Positions 13,301 through 25,963 of a DNA stretch of 64,000 nucleotides are shown here, piece after piece (positions within the stretch are counted from its first letter, which is position 1; each line of letters opens with the position of its first letter). Source of the stretch: Lonicera japonica (taxonomy: Eukaryota; Streptophyta; Magnoliopsida; Dipsacales; Caprifoliaceae); NCBI GenBank assembly GCA_021464415.1, contig CM038465.1, positions 81,006,919 through 81,070,918 on the forward strand, in the 5' to 3' direction. Made by a program: the position numbers and the translations under genes. The notes beneath the pieces were generated by a model, which did no database searches, was not told the DNA's origin, and worked only from the letters and a program-made list of their open reading frames with translations.

Positions 13301-14009
13301 GGATAACGCATGGATTCTTGCCGAACATCATGAGGCTATTTGTGCTGGGCATGACACTAGCCTTAGTTTCTCTCAAAAACTCTAACCCCAAGATAACCTT
13401 GAAATCGTCCATTACCACAACAGAGAAATTAGTTCTCCCTTCGTAAGGGCCGACTTTTACTAGCACAGATTTCGCTATTCCGGCGACGAGTTGAGCGGCT
13501 GAGTTGATGGCCTTCACGCGACCCACTCCTTTTTCTAAGATAAGGCCTGACCGTTCAACTTCAGTGCTCGCCAGGTAGTTATGTGTCGCGCCTGTGTCCA
13601 CCATGGCCTGAATCGGCTTTCCATTGATCTTGATATCCACATACATCAGACCATTTTTTTGAGGACTCTTCCCCACAACTGCTTTCCCTTTTGAGGATGG
13701 TTCCACCTTCCCTTCTTGTCGGGGATCTTCTTCAACCGTTACTGCGTTGCAAAAGTGAATGAACTGCCCCTGATAGGCACCCAATGATGCTCCCTCATAT
13801 TCCTCAGTTTCTTCTTCAAACTCGGCGTGGTCATTTTGCTGAGTGCGATAAAATTGCCCCGAGGCAGCTGGGGCTTTCGGAAGCATGCCGCCACCCCTGG
13901 CGACGAGAGCACTTAAGAGTTGTTTATCGGGGCAATTGGCCATGAAATGAGCACCGTGACACAAGTAACACGTTCCGGGGCTGATGGGCTTTTTCCCATT
14001 ATTGCCGGT
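10302..14009 (-). pseudogene. pol: pro-pol region of the chromovirus: protease, RT, RNase H, integrase, chromodomain (two internal stops)
   Basis: Frame order from right to left: zinc knuckle C-X2-C-X3-H-X4-C (13932-13970); aspartic protease DTGA (13587-13598); reverse transcriptase with the YLDD active site (12582-12593); RNase H with HTDASDAALGG and TDNTA; integrase with a zinc-binding start and a D,D35E core (the last spacing counted as 35 residues, SDRD to QTE); a C-terminal GPLRI-type segment; and a chromodomain (about 10305-10460, EFLVKWAGRDPEENTWE). TAA stops at 11502-11504 and 10656-10658 interrupt the integrase before HHCC completes and just after its core. Reading continues in the same frame across both, with no shift. 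The true end is the stop at 10302-10304. All diagnostic catalytic residues are still present. Confidence 0.92.
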
Positions 14010-14985
14010 TTAGGAGTTCCCTGTGAACTTGTTCCCATTCTTGTGATTATTTTGCTGGATAAATGGCCTGGTGGGTGTGTTGCCTCTCCAATCAGGTATG
14101 GCAGGAGAATTCGGTTTTCTCTCCCCCACATTCTTCGTCTGCCCACTTCTTGGGACATTTGTTTTAGGACCGGTGGTGTAATCTTGCAGGCTTTCAGCAG
14201 CTGATATGGCTTGAGTTAACGTCTCCACTTGCCTACGATTTAACTCCGTTTTGGCCCATGGTTGTAACCCGATCATGAAGAAGAATAGTCTATCAGCATC
14301 ATTCATATCGTGGATATCTAACATGATGGTGGTGAACGCATTGACGTACTCCTTGATGCTCCCTAAATGCTTCGTTTGAAGGAGTTCTTGTCGTGCGTTG
14401 TGGGAGGTGTTTTCGGGAAGGAATCGATCACGCAACTCCTTTTTCAGATCCTCCCAAGTGCTAATCTCGCACTCCCCAGCTTGAACCTCGTTGTACTTGT
14501 TCTGCCACCATAATTTGGCATCCCCGGACAAATACATGGACGCAGAGGATATCTTCGTTTCATCCTCGTCGACCTTTGTTGCACGGAAATATTGTTCCAT
14601 GTCAAAAACAAAGTTTTCTAATTCTCTAGCATCACGAACACCGGTGAATGCTTTGGGTTCGGGCACTTTTATCTTCGTACGCTCCCCACCCCCAACTGGT
14701 GAGTTAGCGACCGCCATCGACAATATCGTCAATTTTTGGGCGAGCTGATCGATTTCAGTTCTCATCTCATCCATCATCATTCCCTGAAGATTTTGGAGGC
14801 CTTCCTCCAAATATTGTATGCGGTCGACAAGTGTGGGCGAGCTATGCATCCCCTGCAGGGATAGTTTGGGTACGTAACTCCAAACTTTGCACACGATCGA
14901 GGAAAGAGGGCGTTCCACCCATTTTCTCCAAAAGCGAGCCAATATTTCTTTCGAGGGCTTCGATTCTCTGTCCATTGGTTCCCAT
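14010..14985 (-). pseudogene. gag: gag region of the chromovirus (disrupted)
   Basis: Encodes a retrotransposon Gag. The recognisable core includes KVPEPKAFTGVRDARELENF, a WWQNKY block and DRFLPENTSHNARQELL, as in plant Ty3 Gag. A likely start is the ATG at 14985 (MGTNGQRIEAL), but that frame closes after about 47 codons, while the Gag core lies in another frame open from further upstream. This points to a small indel near 14830-14880 or to a different start. The core frame ends in a TAA at 14010-14012, fourteen codons before the zinc-knuckle cysteine, so the nucleic-acid-binding knuckle falls on the pol side. The stop lies in one continuous frame with pol, so it is either a decay mutation or, less likely, a readthrough point. 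Confidence 0.8.
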
Positions 14986-15042
14986 TGTAACATAATAGGA
15001 TACACCAACTGTGTTTCACAAGGCAGCAATCGAAAACAATCC

Positions 15043-15053
15043 CTCTGATACCA
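15043..15053 (-). promoter_or_regulatory. Primer-binding site, complementary to initiator tRNA-Met
   Basis: Minus strand reads TGGTATCAGAG two bases inside the 5' LTR. It matches the usual plant retrotransposon site TGGTATCAGAGC except for its last base (G here). Confidence 0.9.
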
Positions 15054-15055
15054 AC

Positions 15056-15665
15056 TGTCACGGGGCGTCCTTTGATGGCACAAAGAAGGCCGCGTGAAAG
15101 ACCGTTCTAACCGATAGCACGGTTGAATGTGATCGAATTTTATTAACAATCAACGAACAACATGCAACAACAGTAATTTGAAAGAGAGCATGAGCACAAA
15201 TTGAGATTATTTCATTGCAAAAAAATGAGATTACATGGAAAGCTATTACAATTCGAAAGAAAGTAAGAGCTTGAAAGCAAGTGCTAAACAACGTGCACTG
15301 GTAGGCAACTCGGGTGTGAGGCAGATAGTCTTATCCCCACATATAACCACTTAATGAAAATACCAGAGTGGTAGCAGTGCACGTTGGGTCTTACAAGTTA
15401 CAAGAAAACTATTACAAAGGAAATGAAATGCAATTACAAGGAAAATTCATAAATCTAGTTACATGGAAACAACAATTTTTACATAAGGGAAACCTAAACA
15501 GAATAATAAAACTAGATGCTGTGCTGCGCTCGGGCGCGTGCACAGTGCTGATGAAGCGCAATCGATCATTGCCTGTTGGGCCGTGCTGCGCTCGGGCGCA
15601 AGCACGGTGCTGATGAAGTGTTGTCGGTGTCGGTCACGAGTGCTGTTGGAAGGCACCCCGTGACA
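15056..15665 (-). repeat. 5' LTR of the chromovirus
   Basis: Same length as the partner LTR and aligned without gaps, with 13 substitutions by eye. It should carry the element's promoter. The external end abuts the CTACG duplication. Confidence 0.95.
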
Positions 15666-15670
15666 CTACG

Positions 15671-16528
15671 CCTAACTAATTGACACTTTAATAACCCACA
15701 AAATTAATGAAACAATATTAAATTGCATGTGGTCCTTAACTAAGAGCCACCTTTCTTAATTTTATAGTACAATACATATATATATATATACACACACACA
15801 AGTAAGTATGTATATTCTTTTGTGGTGACAAACAGGACGCTAAAGCATGTAGGAGTGGCATTTTCTTACCGTGAACCAAATATCAACCGACTGCCGACCT
15901 AACCGACTGACCATCCTATATCGATTATTAAGCATATACAGTTACGGAAGCGGTTTCTAACTATTATACTTTCAGTTACAACCGACCGACCGACCGTTTT
16001 TATATTATATGTATTATTTCATATAAATATAAGTATTAATGTATTACCTTCTTAACTAGAAGGTTGAAAATTGTAAATAACTAAAATAATTTATACTTGA
16101 CTAATCTTTCTTCGTAATTTAAACCACACTCGCTGTTAGCTACAAAATATTTTTTCAATCTCCAAGGTTTGACTTGGGAAGCTCCTCGTTGATCCCAGAA
16201 CATGGGAGTTATCAGTCGCCATAGATGATCTGAAATTTAATTTAAATTTTTATATGAGACCGTGGAGTTTAAATATATTTTATCAAAGAAAGAAACATCA
16301 CATTACTAATTTTTCAAATTAATACCTCACATTTAATTAAACTATATCACATGCACACGCGATGCGTGTACTATTTGGATATATTTAGTTCATACTGCAA
16401 TATAAAATAAGGATGTTAAGTGGCCTAATAGTTAAGTAGCAACTTATTTTGTAAAATGTTCAAGGTTCGAACTTTCTTGCAAGCATATTTTTTAATGAAA
16501 AAGTTTGACACAGCTACTCAGATATATC
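15671..16528. other. Intergenic, AT-rich; one tRNA-like motif
   Basis: No gene seen. AT and AC dinucleotide runs lie near 15776-15801. At about 16401-16475 there is a stretch resembling Pol III boxes (GGCCTAATAGTTAAG and GGTTCGAACTTT), possibly an old SINE or tRNA-derived remnant. Confidence 0.5.
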
Positions 16529-17097
16529 TAGGGATGGCAATAAAACCCAATCCTATAAGCTTTTGACCCAGCCCGACCTAACAGGGCAGTTTTTCTTTAC
16601 CTCAGATTGGGTTTGGATTCTAAAAAAATAATCCGGACCAGGTTAAGGGTGGGTTAGGGTTTTGCATCTAAAAAATCAGACCTGACCCTACCCACGTATA
16701 TATATATATATAGTATACAGTACCACACCAGCCTGCCTTAGTTCAATCTCTTCCTCCTCCTCTCGATACTGTCTAATTAAATTTGATCTTATTGTTTTTC
16801 TTTGCATGAAGTTTATTTTTATAATTCTTTTAAATACAGTGAAAATTGTTGAAATTGATGTAATTTTTTGCATTGTTGATTTGGCAATATTAAGTTAAAA
16901 TTAGGGTGAATTATGTTTTTTCTATTTGATTTGGCATGATTTAGTTAAAATTCAGAGTGGGTTAGGTATGGGTTTTAATATATTTATGTAGAGCATGTTT
17001 GGGTTTCAAAAACAAAACCCGCATCGAGTTCGGAGTGGGCTATTGCAACTACAAGTTTGGTTTAGTATTGCCTATACCCGATCCATTGTCATCCCTT
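16529..17097. mobile_element. hAT-type MITE, 569 bp
   Basis: Ends TAGGGATGGCAA (16529-16540) and TTGTCATCCCTT (17086-17097) are inverted with two mismatches. Flanking 8-bp direct repeats are GATATATC and GATATATA (7 of 8). No coding capacity. The ends match the element at 41816-42160. The interior contains GGGTTTGG/CCCGACC-type blocks also seen there. Confidence 0.75.
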
Positions 17098-20000
17098 GAT
17101 ATATATCTATTTCAAACGAAAATATAAAACAAAGATATCAAGTGGTCTAGTGGTTAAACATTAGATTATATTATTGGCTTTATATAATAGTATAGATAAA
17201 TAAGAAGACGAATTTTGAACTATTATATGTGTTTTCATAATATCAAATTAAAGAAATCAACAATCTCTCTCCCCCCCTCTCTCTTATTCCACCAATTTAG
17301 TATATCTCTCTCGTTAACTTCTTTTTAAAATTTAAAATACATTATCTTTAAATAAAAAAATTAGAAACTATTAAAATTTGCGTATTTGAAATGTACTTAT
17401 TAATAGTTATAAATAAGATTCATTACGACTATAAAGTTATGTGTAAGAAAAAAAAATATTGTAACCCACTTTTTCTCTCTATAAATCTATTTTATCCATG
17501 TAATTTACATTAAAATCACTTTACACAATTTATCTATTTAAAATCCAGTTGCGGCCTAATTATTCACTTAGTTTAAATATATATATATATATATATATTT
17601 AATCTCTTACAAACTTAAATAGTTATATATATTTAAAAAAAAAACACATTACTTTTATGCACCAATGTTAATACCAATGGTATCATATATGTTTACAATG
17701 AAAAATTTGGAAATACGTAATGTTGTCGTAATAATAATAGGGTAAATCAAAATTTTGAAATATTTATTTTTGTATAAATGGTGAATGATTAGGGATGGCA
17801 AATGGCACAACTCTACCTTTAGTTTTAAAAAATAAATTTGTTTAATTGTTTACAAACTTAATTTTTATTTTATAAAAAACACATTACTTTTATAAATTAA
17901 TGTTATTAACAATAGTACCATATGTTTATGTTTAAAATTTTGAAAATATGTAATATCATTGTAAAAGTAATAGGGTAATTTAATTTGAAAGGATGATAAA
18001 ATGGCCCAATCCAATTTTAGTGAGCTCGCGAAAAGGGTTCAAATTTAAGCATATCATAAATGGAAGTAGATTTGAGTTTTTCAATTTAAAGACATCTCAA
18101 TCTAATCAAATCAACATATTTTTCGGTATCTTGAATTCGACCTTAGTAAACCTTCTCCCCCTCAACACCCCCCCTAGCTTGACAATGAGATTGGTTGCTA
18201 TCTCTATTTATGAGAACTCATTTACGTGGATTTAAGAAAAAATCTAACTTATTGTAGTATGATTTATTGCATATACAGATTTTTTTAATGTGTATTTTGT
18301 ATTGCACGTTATTTATATATTAAGTATTTTTTTTTCAAATTCATTATTTTATGTTGTTTTATCATTCCGGAAAAAAAAAATATCTAATATATATAAAATA
18401 GATCGAGCGGTCAAGGTCAGTGAGTTGGCAAACCACATGCACAGTATGGGGGGAAGGGTACGCATTTGTGTGTTCGATGAACAATAGACCCCCCCCTCCT
18501 CTCTCTCTCCTGTTTAATATATTATTATGTATCATCATGCGCGGACAACTTCCCCATTAGACACCAAATAAAATATATTGCCTGTATATGCAACTATATA
18601 TAAAGTTTTTCTTGGCTCTTCTCTTCTTCAATATGTCTTTTAATTTGCATTTTACGTAAAACAATAAATATTAAAACTCCATTTAATAATAATATTAAAA
18701 AAATATTTAATTGAGTAAAAAATTAAAAAATAAGTTATATCGATACATTATACTTCATATTCGTTTTATGATTAAATATCTTTCATTTTTCGTAATTTAA
18801 TTTTCAACCTGCCATCAAAGAAATTTTTTTCATAAAAAAAGCAATAAAGTAAAAAAATATATCATCACATGTTTTAATTTATTTTCTAATTTTTTATAAA
18901 AATTAATTTTTTTTTTCAAATTGTTATTAAACAGACACTAATTAATATGGAGGCTGGAACTTGAACAAGCAGCTGATCTAATATTATTGGATTAAAACTC
19001 AAATAAGGTCGAATTGGCCTTACGTACGTTGAGAATATATATATATATATATATATGTGCAGACATGAGCGGCCATGGCCGTCCGCCTCTTCTCATATTT
19101 ATCACACGGTACTTGTCTTTCTTTCTACCTATATATAGAGGGGATGTTATGTACATTAAACTCTCGACACAGTTCACGATACATTACTATTCTTTGGTCA
19201 ATTGTAGGACCCATCGTATAATGCATCGATTAAAGCAATTAATTAATTAATTCAATACAATGTAAAGTTGAAAGGGTGATGTTTGATTGATGTTTTGAAT
19301 TGAGTTTTTAAAATTTAGTGTTAAGTAAAATTTGGAAGTAAGTTTAAAAGTGAATTTGGTTTTTGTTATATATATTTTTTAATCAATTAAAAAATTCTCA
19401 TAAAATAATTTCAAAATATAATTATAATGGATCTCATTTTATAGATCACGACGAGTAAGTTTCAAATATATATTTTTTATATAATTTTGATTTTTGAATT
19501 TAAGTTATGGTGTTTTAAAAAAATTAGAAAAAGAAAATAAAGTAAAATAAATTTTGAGAAGTGTAAAAGTAAAGATGATTTTAAGTTGAATTTTTAAAAT
19601 TTGAAAAAAAAAATCCACCAAACACACCCAAACCATGAGATTTGACCGGCAATTATTATCTTGATTTCAATTTTTAAGTCCATTGAGAACTTTTCAAGTT
19701 AAATTTGGCAATTAGAAAAATATTTTGTGTCTAACCGTAGTGGCCAGTAGCAAATGTAGTTTTAATTATAAAAAAAAAAGATTAATCAAAATATGCAAAA
19801 ATTGACTCAAGTACCACTTGATATAAACTCTTAAAAAATTACTATACACACACATATATATATATATATATTCACATATATAGCTAGAGACATGCACGTA
19901 GATTATTTGATCGAGTCGTACAAGTGACGAGGCATATATATATATATATATATCATGCCATAGTAGTGCATTTGTCGGTAGCTAGGTAGATCTTACTTTC

Positions 20001-23000
20001 ATTGCATGCGTTACATGCCGATCAACGCTATATATAATTAATCTAGACTTAATTTGTCACTGGGAGCACGATATACTTAATATTAATTGAACAGTTAAAA
20101 CTTGAAAATAACATAGTGATCGAAACAATCAATAGCTTAGATTGAAGGATTAAATCATAGTGTGGAACATACATGTGGATAGAAAATTAATCACTTGGAA
20201 GACTTATATAAATTAAAAACTGTCACACCATTAATATGTATTTAATATTGGGATTTAAAAAATTAATTCATATAGTATAGTATCAATAAATTAAATTGTA
20301 TATAAATAAGGTCTAGCTATACATAATTTTACACTGTACGTGCATAGATATATATATATATAGAAGATATTATTATTGATGGACACCATTTGACTCTTTA
20401 ATACTCATAGAAAAAAGTTTAATTATTTTATACCAGTTTTCTATTTTTAATTAATGGTTAAAACAATAAAATCAAATTAATAATAATTAATAACTCTAAA
20501 TCATTTAAACCCAAATTAATTATTAACCGCATTAATTAAAAACTATTTTATTCTTCTTCTTCTTCTTCGACATCATTCTTTTCCACCACCAACGCAGCCG
20601 TCGCCGCTACCGCCATCCAAATCATCATCCTTGTCCAAAAGAAGTTAAATACTTAATTTTTGTTACTTATTTACGTTTCATTTCATTAATAAATCATTTA
20701 ATACAAACAAACGCAAATATATATATATATATATAAAGATATAAGGCACGAAAAATGTTTACTCAATTCTTAGGAATCAAGTGTTGTTTATCATATTCGG
20801 CCCAAAGGAATCAAGTAAAACACACTTCACTCGGTCTTAAGGAACTCAGTTAAGCTCTGTGTCATTTTTTCAATTCAACTTGGTTCTTTAGGATCAAGTG
20901 ACATATGCTTTACTAGGTTCCTTGAGTTGAGTATGATGAACACCACTCATTTCATAGGAACCAAGTAAACCTTCATCCATAGTGGAATCGATTGAACCTT
21001 CATCCATGGTATAATCGAGTGAACCTAATCACCCTTTGAATAATATCTCTCTCGCATGGGAATGAATATGACCATACCCTAAATGGTTATAAACATAAGA
21101 TTTAGTAGTAGCATTGCATCTAATTGAGCCGTAAATGATTGTTTGTGGAAAAATAAATTATAAGAAAAATATTAAATATAAGATTTATAAGGTGGGTGGA
21201 CTGATTTAATTTATTTCCTTGAATTTAGGGCCAACTAGGGATTTTGAGATCCCAAGCGAAACTTAATATTGACAAAAATCAGGGCTCCATATCATTGTCT
21301 TCCCCTTCAACAAAAGAATCTCAAAATCATATTATTTAATAATTTGAAGCCAAAAAGTTCCAAAAAATATACTCAATCAAATACAAAGATTTCCTTAACA
21401 CCTATGCAACAAAAAATGGTGAATTTGAAGCTATATTGGAGTCCTATAAGCTCCAAGCTTAAGTCATTTATCTGTAAAATAAAAGATAACATTTGCGTGT
21501 AAGCTCATACGCATTCTAATGTTTGAGTATCTTCTATATTATGTATCATGAAGAATTTCAAATAAATTGTACTTTGTTTCTCTTACTTAGATTGTAAGAA
21601 ATTTAATTTCCTTCATTTGGTTATGATGGAAAAATTCCGAGAGCAGAAAATTCGATAAACTTATAACAAAACCATATTCCCTTCTAAAATTGTATTGGAA
21701 GATTAGTCCAACAAAAGATGGAGCAACATCATATAAACAACAGAAAGCAGCAAGACAGGATAAAACAAACAACATCTCTGTACTTTTTATTTTTCTTAAA
21801 ATAATGTATACACAAAGATATTAAGGTGATTGCTTTGTTTCTTATGTTAATAGCATAACTAGGTCCACCTGCTAAATATTCTAAATACTTTGGACATACA
21901 TATAAATTATAGTATTACAATATATAGCTTGTTACAATATAGCATAGTAATTAGCAATGAAATTAATGCCTTCTTGTTATTTGTTTCTTTGAATCTAAGC
22001 AAACAAACCAGTTGCCCATTTATCTCAAAATACATCTATCAAATAATACAAGAAATGTGATACTTTTGTACTTATAAAACCCCATTTTTCTATATGCCTC
22101 TTACTATCACAACCTGAGTACATTATGGCTTCGTTTGTTTCAACTTGGTCTAACCATGTCTAGTCCATGCCTGCAAAATATATAATGCCACTGGAGAGAA
22201 GGCCAAGCAACTTTATTTCGGTTTGCAAAGACATGCTAATTATTGATCTAGGAGAACTTCATAACTTAAGGCTTAAGATTTAAGAAATAGTTAACCACTT
22301 AACCTTGGTTGATGGGCGGAGGTGAGGAGAGAGGACGGTGGAGCCGTGGTCGGCTGGAATGCTCGTTGCCTCACTGGTTGCTGGGAGAGTGGGAGGAAAG
22401 GTCACGGAAAGGTAGAGGGGAAAAAAATTAAAGTGAGAAAGTGGCAAAGTGCACCGTTAGGTTCTCTCTTCTTACTTTAATTTCAATGTATATGTTTCAA
22501 TTTTTAAAGTGCCTCTCAACTTTTTTTTTCTTACAATTAGATATTTTTAATTATAATTTTTTTGTACCCTCTCTTAAAGTGGGGCCCTACGCATTTGCTT
22601 AGGTTACCTCTCTCTCTGGCTGGCTCTATTTGAATTGTATGGAGGGGAGGAGTATTTTTAGATTAATATTAATTAAATTTAAAAATAGATCGATGGAGTG
22701 TTAAGAAGATGGAATATATACTTATAGGGTGTTAGAAAGAGATGGAGTATTAGATAGTCAAATAGCGTGTGTCAATAGTGTCCCCTTATATTTATATGTA
22801 TACATGTGTGTGTAAATATAGGTATACATGTGTGTGTGTGTGTGAGTGACATGAACAATAGTCAGTGGTACATCTGTCAAAATCGTCATCAACTTTTACA
22901 GGGGATGGATAGGATTTTAAAGACCTCATGAGCCCCTTGTAAAGTAGGTCAGCAGACTTGCTTTCGCATCTCTCTTTTTACATAACTCTAGTGTTTTGGG

Positions 23001-23089
23001 AGTGTCTTACATAATTCATGTGGAATTGCAAATTGGTATTTGTAAATTGTATGTGCTACATATGCATGATTATTAAAATTGAATTGTTT
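17098..23089. other. Gene-free, AT-rich repeat desert
   Basis: No convincing gene on either strand. It holds AT microsatellites (about 17577-17599, 19034-19056, 19931-19953, 20716-20734) and a TTC run near 20552-20570. A lone TAGGGATGGCAA end sits at 17790 without a partner. A degenerate GGAATCAAGT-type repeat lies at about 20765-21025. GGGTG...CACCC ends at 19274 and 19629 could bound a weak MITE. TE-like scraps occur around 21230-21300 and 22560-22630. Confidence 0.5.
20765..21025. repeat. Degenerate repeat around a GGAACCAAGT-like motif
   Basis: Variants such as AGGAATCAAGT, AAGGAACTCAGT, TAGGATCAAGTG and AGGAACCAAGTA recur roughly every 40-60 bases on mixed spacing. The end is a clear tandem pair of about 30 bp, each holding CCTTCATCCAT followed by AATCGA (about 20967-21025). 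Origin unknown. Confidence 0.45.
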
Positions 23090-23394
23090 TACTCCGTTTG
23101 GTAGCAATATGAAAAATGAAAAAAAAAAATAATATGGGTAAGAAAATGAAAAATAAATTGAGACATATGGTGATATATTCTCCATCTCAATAATCTTTTT
23201 TATGAGTACATGTTCTCTACCATTTTTTATGTTTTGTGAAAAAAATTTCTTCACCACCACCCAAAGATTTTTTTTATGGAAAAATAATAAAAAATAAGAG
23301 TTAATCTCATCACATCTCTCAACTTATTTTTCATTTTCTTACCCAAATTAGTTATTTTTCTTTTCATTTTTCTATATTGCTATCAAACGAAGCA
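23090..23394. mobile_element. Inverted-repeat MITE, about 305 bp, possibly PIF/Harbinger (Tourist-like)
   Basis: The left end CCGTTTGGTAGCAATATG and the right end, read on the other strand, TCGTTTGATAGCAATATAG continue as a roughly 33-bp inverted repeat into AAAAATGAAAA. A TTA-like 3-bp duplication is imperfect (TTT versus TTA). No coding capacity. Confidence 0.6.
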
Positions 23395-25963
23395 TTAATG
23401 TCACTAGTTTTTTTTATAATAAAAGATTTTGTGAAGAATAATAAAAAATTTATTGATGAATCGAATCATATATAAATATGCTAGGGTATACTTGTGTCAT
23501 CTAGTACGGTGAATAAATAAGATTTGATAATAGAATAAAAAAGAGTAACGTAAGATGAATCTAAATCAACAAACATTAATTAGTCTGTTTTGAACCTATT
23601 GTTTAGTTTATTTTAACGATTTGAACAACTGAAACGTACGTTCAAGAGATTTTCATGTTAGAAAAAACTAAAAATAGACCAGGTTGGACTGACTTGTTTT
23701 TAATTTTTTAAAGAATCTTTTAATTACATTTTTTGATCTTATTTTGATATCGGCAAAATATTTTTTTAACAAATTAAACTAAAGGCCAGATGTGAGAATA
23801 ATCCAACCACATCTCTCAGTATAATTTAAAAATAGTCAAAAAATATGTTATTAAATGGTACTTAATAATTTGTCTTGATTTTTTTTGATAATTCTATAGT
23901 CATGATAGATGTTATTTAATTGATCTTGATTAGTAGATTTTAAAAATTAAATTAAATTTTTTTTATTTTAAGTTATAACATTTTTAATGTAGACAAATCT
24001 ATTAATGTGTGATAGTTTATTGTGTATATATTATTAGTATAAATGTTTTAATTTTAATGTGCGTATAAAACCTCATTTAACAATGTAAAACTAATGCACA
24101 GTATAACATGTGTATTTTTACTCATTAGATTCTTAAAGTTTTAGTCAAAGATGGTTTTAATATATATATATATATATATAATGGGTCGGAAATTAAATAT
24201 GTATGGAATGGACATCCATTTCTGCTTTTTGCACCCTACTTGCTAGAATTGACCATTAATGTGAAACCTTAATTTCGACTTTTGTTGCTCACGTACGCTC
24301 AATCCTTGATGCTGGATTAATTGGTTTTATTGGCCTCAATCTACGGTTTCACAATTTATTAAGTGCCCGTTTGATTGCGTAAATTATTTAATTTTATTAT
24401 TTGTTTTTATTTAAACTCAATTTTTTTTATTATTTGTTTTGGAAGGGGGGGGGGGGGGGGGTTGCTTCAACTAATTAACAATTAAATTTCTTTTTTAAAA
24501 CATAATTAATTTCCAAAATTTCATGTAAATGAACTTTGATAATTGCTTGCATTTGATATAAAGAAAGAGAGGGGAATGACGTTAGGTTACTTCGACTTAC
24601 CCCTTATAATATAATGCTAATTTTAATATATCACAACTTAATGTAACGTACACGCGCTATTAATTTGAGATTTTCTAAATAGGAAACTGAGACCCAAAAT
24701 TTGTCGAGGAGAGTAATTTCTACTGCAAAGGATTTATATGAGATTACCATATGGATGTTTTTAAATGAGCAAAATTAATCTTCTTATTCTAGTGTGAGAA
24801 TATTTTCTTTTCACCCCATTAAATTTTTAAAAAATCTTGCACTTCACTCTAGTGATGGGGTGAGTTTTTTGAAATAATGCACAAACGATAAAGTTTCGTC
24901 GCTAAAATTAAAAACATTAATTAATAATATTTTTTTTTCATTAATATAACACATAATAAACAAATTTTACATTGTTCTTAATAAATTTCATTAAAAACTC
25001 CATCTAAATAGTACCTTTGAAGTTATAAAATATTAATTGTGATAAATACAGTTATAGCAATTATATGATATTTCATATAATCTTTTACTATTCATTGCTC
25101 TTAAATGATTTTTATTCATATTTCAAATTTTTCTATAAATTTTATTTTTATCAAATAAATAAATATAAGCCTTAATTTACTACACCAAAAATATTAAATG
25201 ATCAATTTGTTGTATGTAAATATATATATCATACAAATAAAAAAAATTGTGTGATGATGAATATAAAAATTATGTCAAACAACAATTGGTTGAATAAGAA
25301 AAAAATATCCTTGAAGAATAATTTAATAGTAAACACTTCAAAATAAAAAATCAATATAATTATCTTCCGGAGCACATAGCAATCAAAACCACACAAAATT
25401 AAAAGTAATGATTTTGAGAATCTAAAACAAATACAAATATGCTAATTAAATCTACATTGTTTAAAAGGATATATATATATATATATACGAGAACAAAACT
25501 CTAGAATCTTAAAACCATATAAAATTGAAAAAAATAAAATCAGGCACATTACAAAAACAAGATCAAAAGAGTAATCATTCTAAGTCAAAAATAAAACAAA
25601 AAAAAATCTTAATAGATATAAACTACTTGCAAGGGCTCCTTGTCCTTGTGATTGGTCGACTCATCCCTATTTTTGTTTTTCGGATTTTCTTTGTAAGATG
25701 ATTGCTTTGTAGTTGTGTTGTTATTTTGTTGTAAAAAAATAAAAATATGATGGAGAAAAAAAATCTTGTGCAAAAAAAGTTTTTTACACTACATGGTGCC
25801 TCTCTACACGGTACTGCACTTCTACTTTCCCTGCACATATGTCTTCGTGTAGAATCACTATGCAAGAAAAACCCTAAAACTAACTGTATAGCTGTTATTA
25901 TATTATATTTTTCACTGTGGATTAGCAAGAGGATTATAATAAAGGTGGTTTCGATTTGGTGCA
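23395..25963. other. Intergenic, no gene seen
   Basis: Very AT-rich with no recognisable protein. Contains a 17-base G run at 24445-24461 and AT microsatellites near 24159-24180 and 25471-25488. Confidence 0.6.

Larger units (their letters stand above)
9658..15665 (-). mobile_element. Complete Ty3-type LTR retrotransposon (chromovirus), minus strand
   Basis: Two 610-bp LTRs (9658-10267 and 15056-15665) begin TGTCACGGGG and end CCCCGTGACA, a perfect 10-bp inverted end. The element is flanked by the 5-bp target duplication CTACG (9653-9657, 15666-15670). Transcription runs leftwards, so the right LTR is the 5' one. The primer-binding site (15043-15053) and polypurine tract (10268-10280) are in the expected places. 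Internal order is gag, zinc knuckle, protease, reverse transcriptase, RNase H, integrase, chromodomain. Integrase following RT/RNase H places it in Ty3/gypsy, and the chromodomain makes it a chromovirus; the clade (Galadriel or Reina type) cannot be fixed by eye. I count 13 differences between the LTRs (about 2.1%), so the insertion is fairly recent. Three in-frame stops and a probable gag frameshift make this copy non-autonomous. Confidence 0.95.

Noticed and set aside
17790..17801. Third TAGGGATGGCAA terminus
   Set aside because: No matching right end or target duplication found downstream; at best a truncated copy.
19274..19629. Possible MITE with GGGTG...CACCC ends
   Set aside because: Terminal match is short, and AAA flanks do not fit a clear superfamily signature.
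24445..24461. 17-base G run
   Set aside because: Could be a quadruplex former but is more likely slippage; length may be a sequencing artefact.
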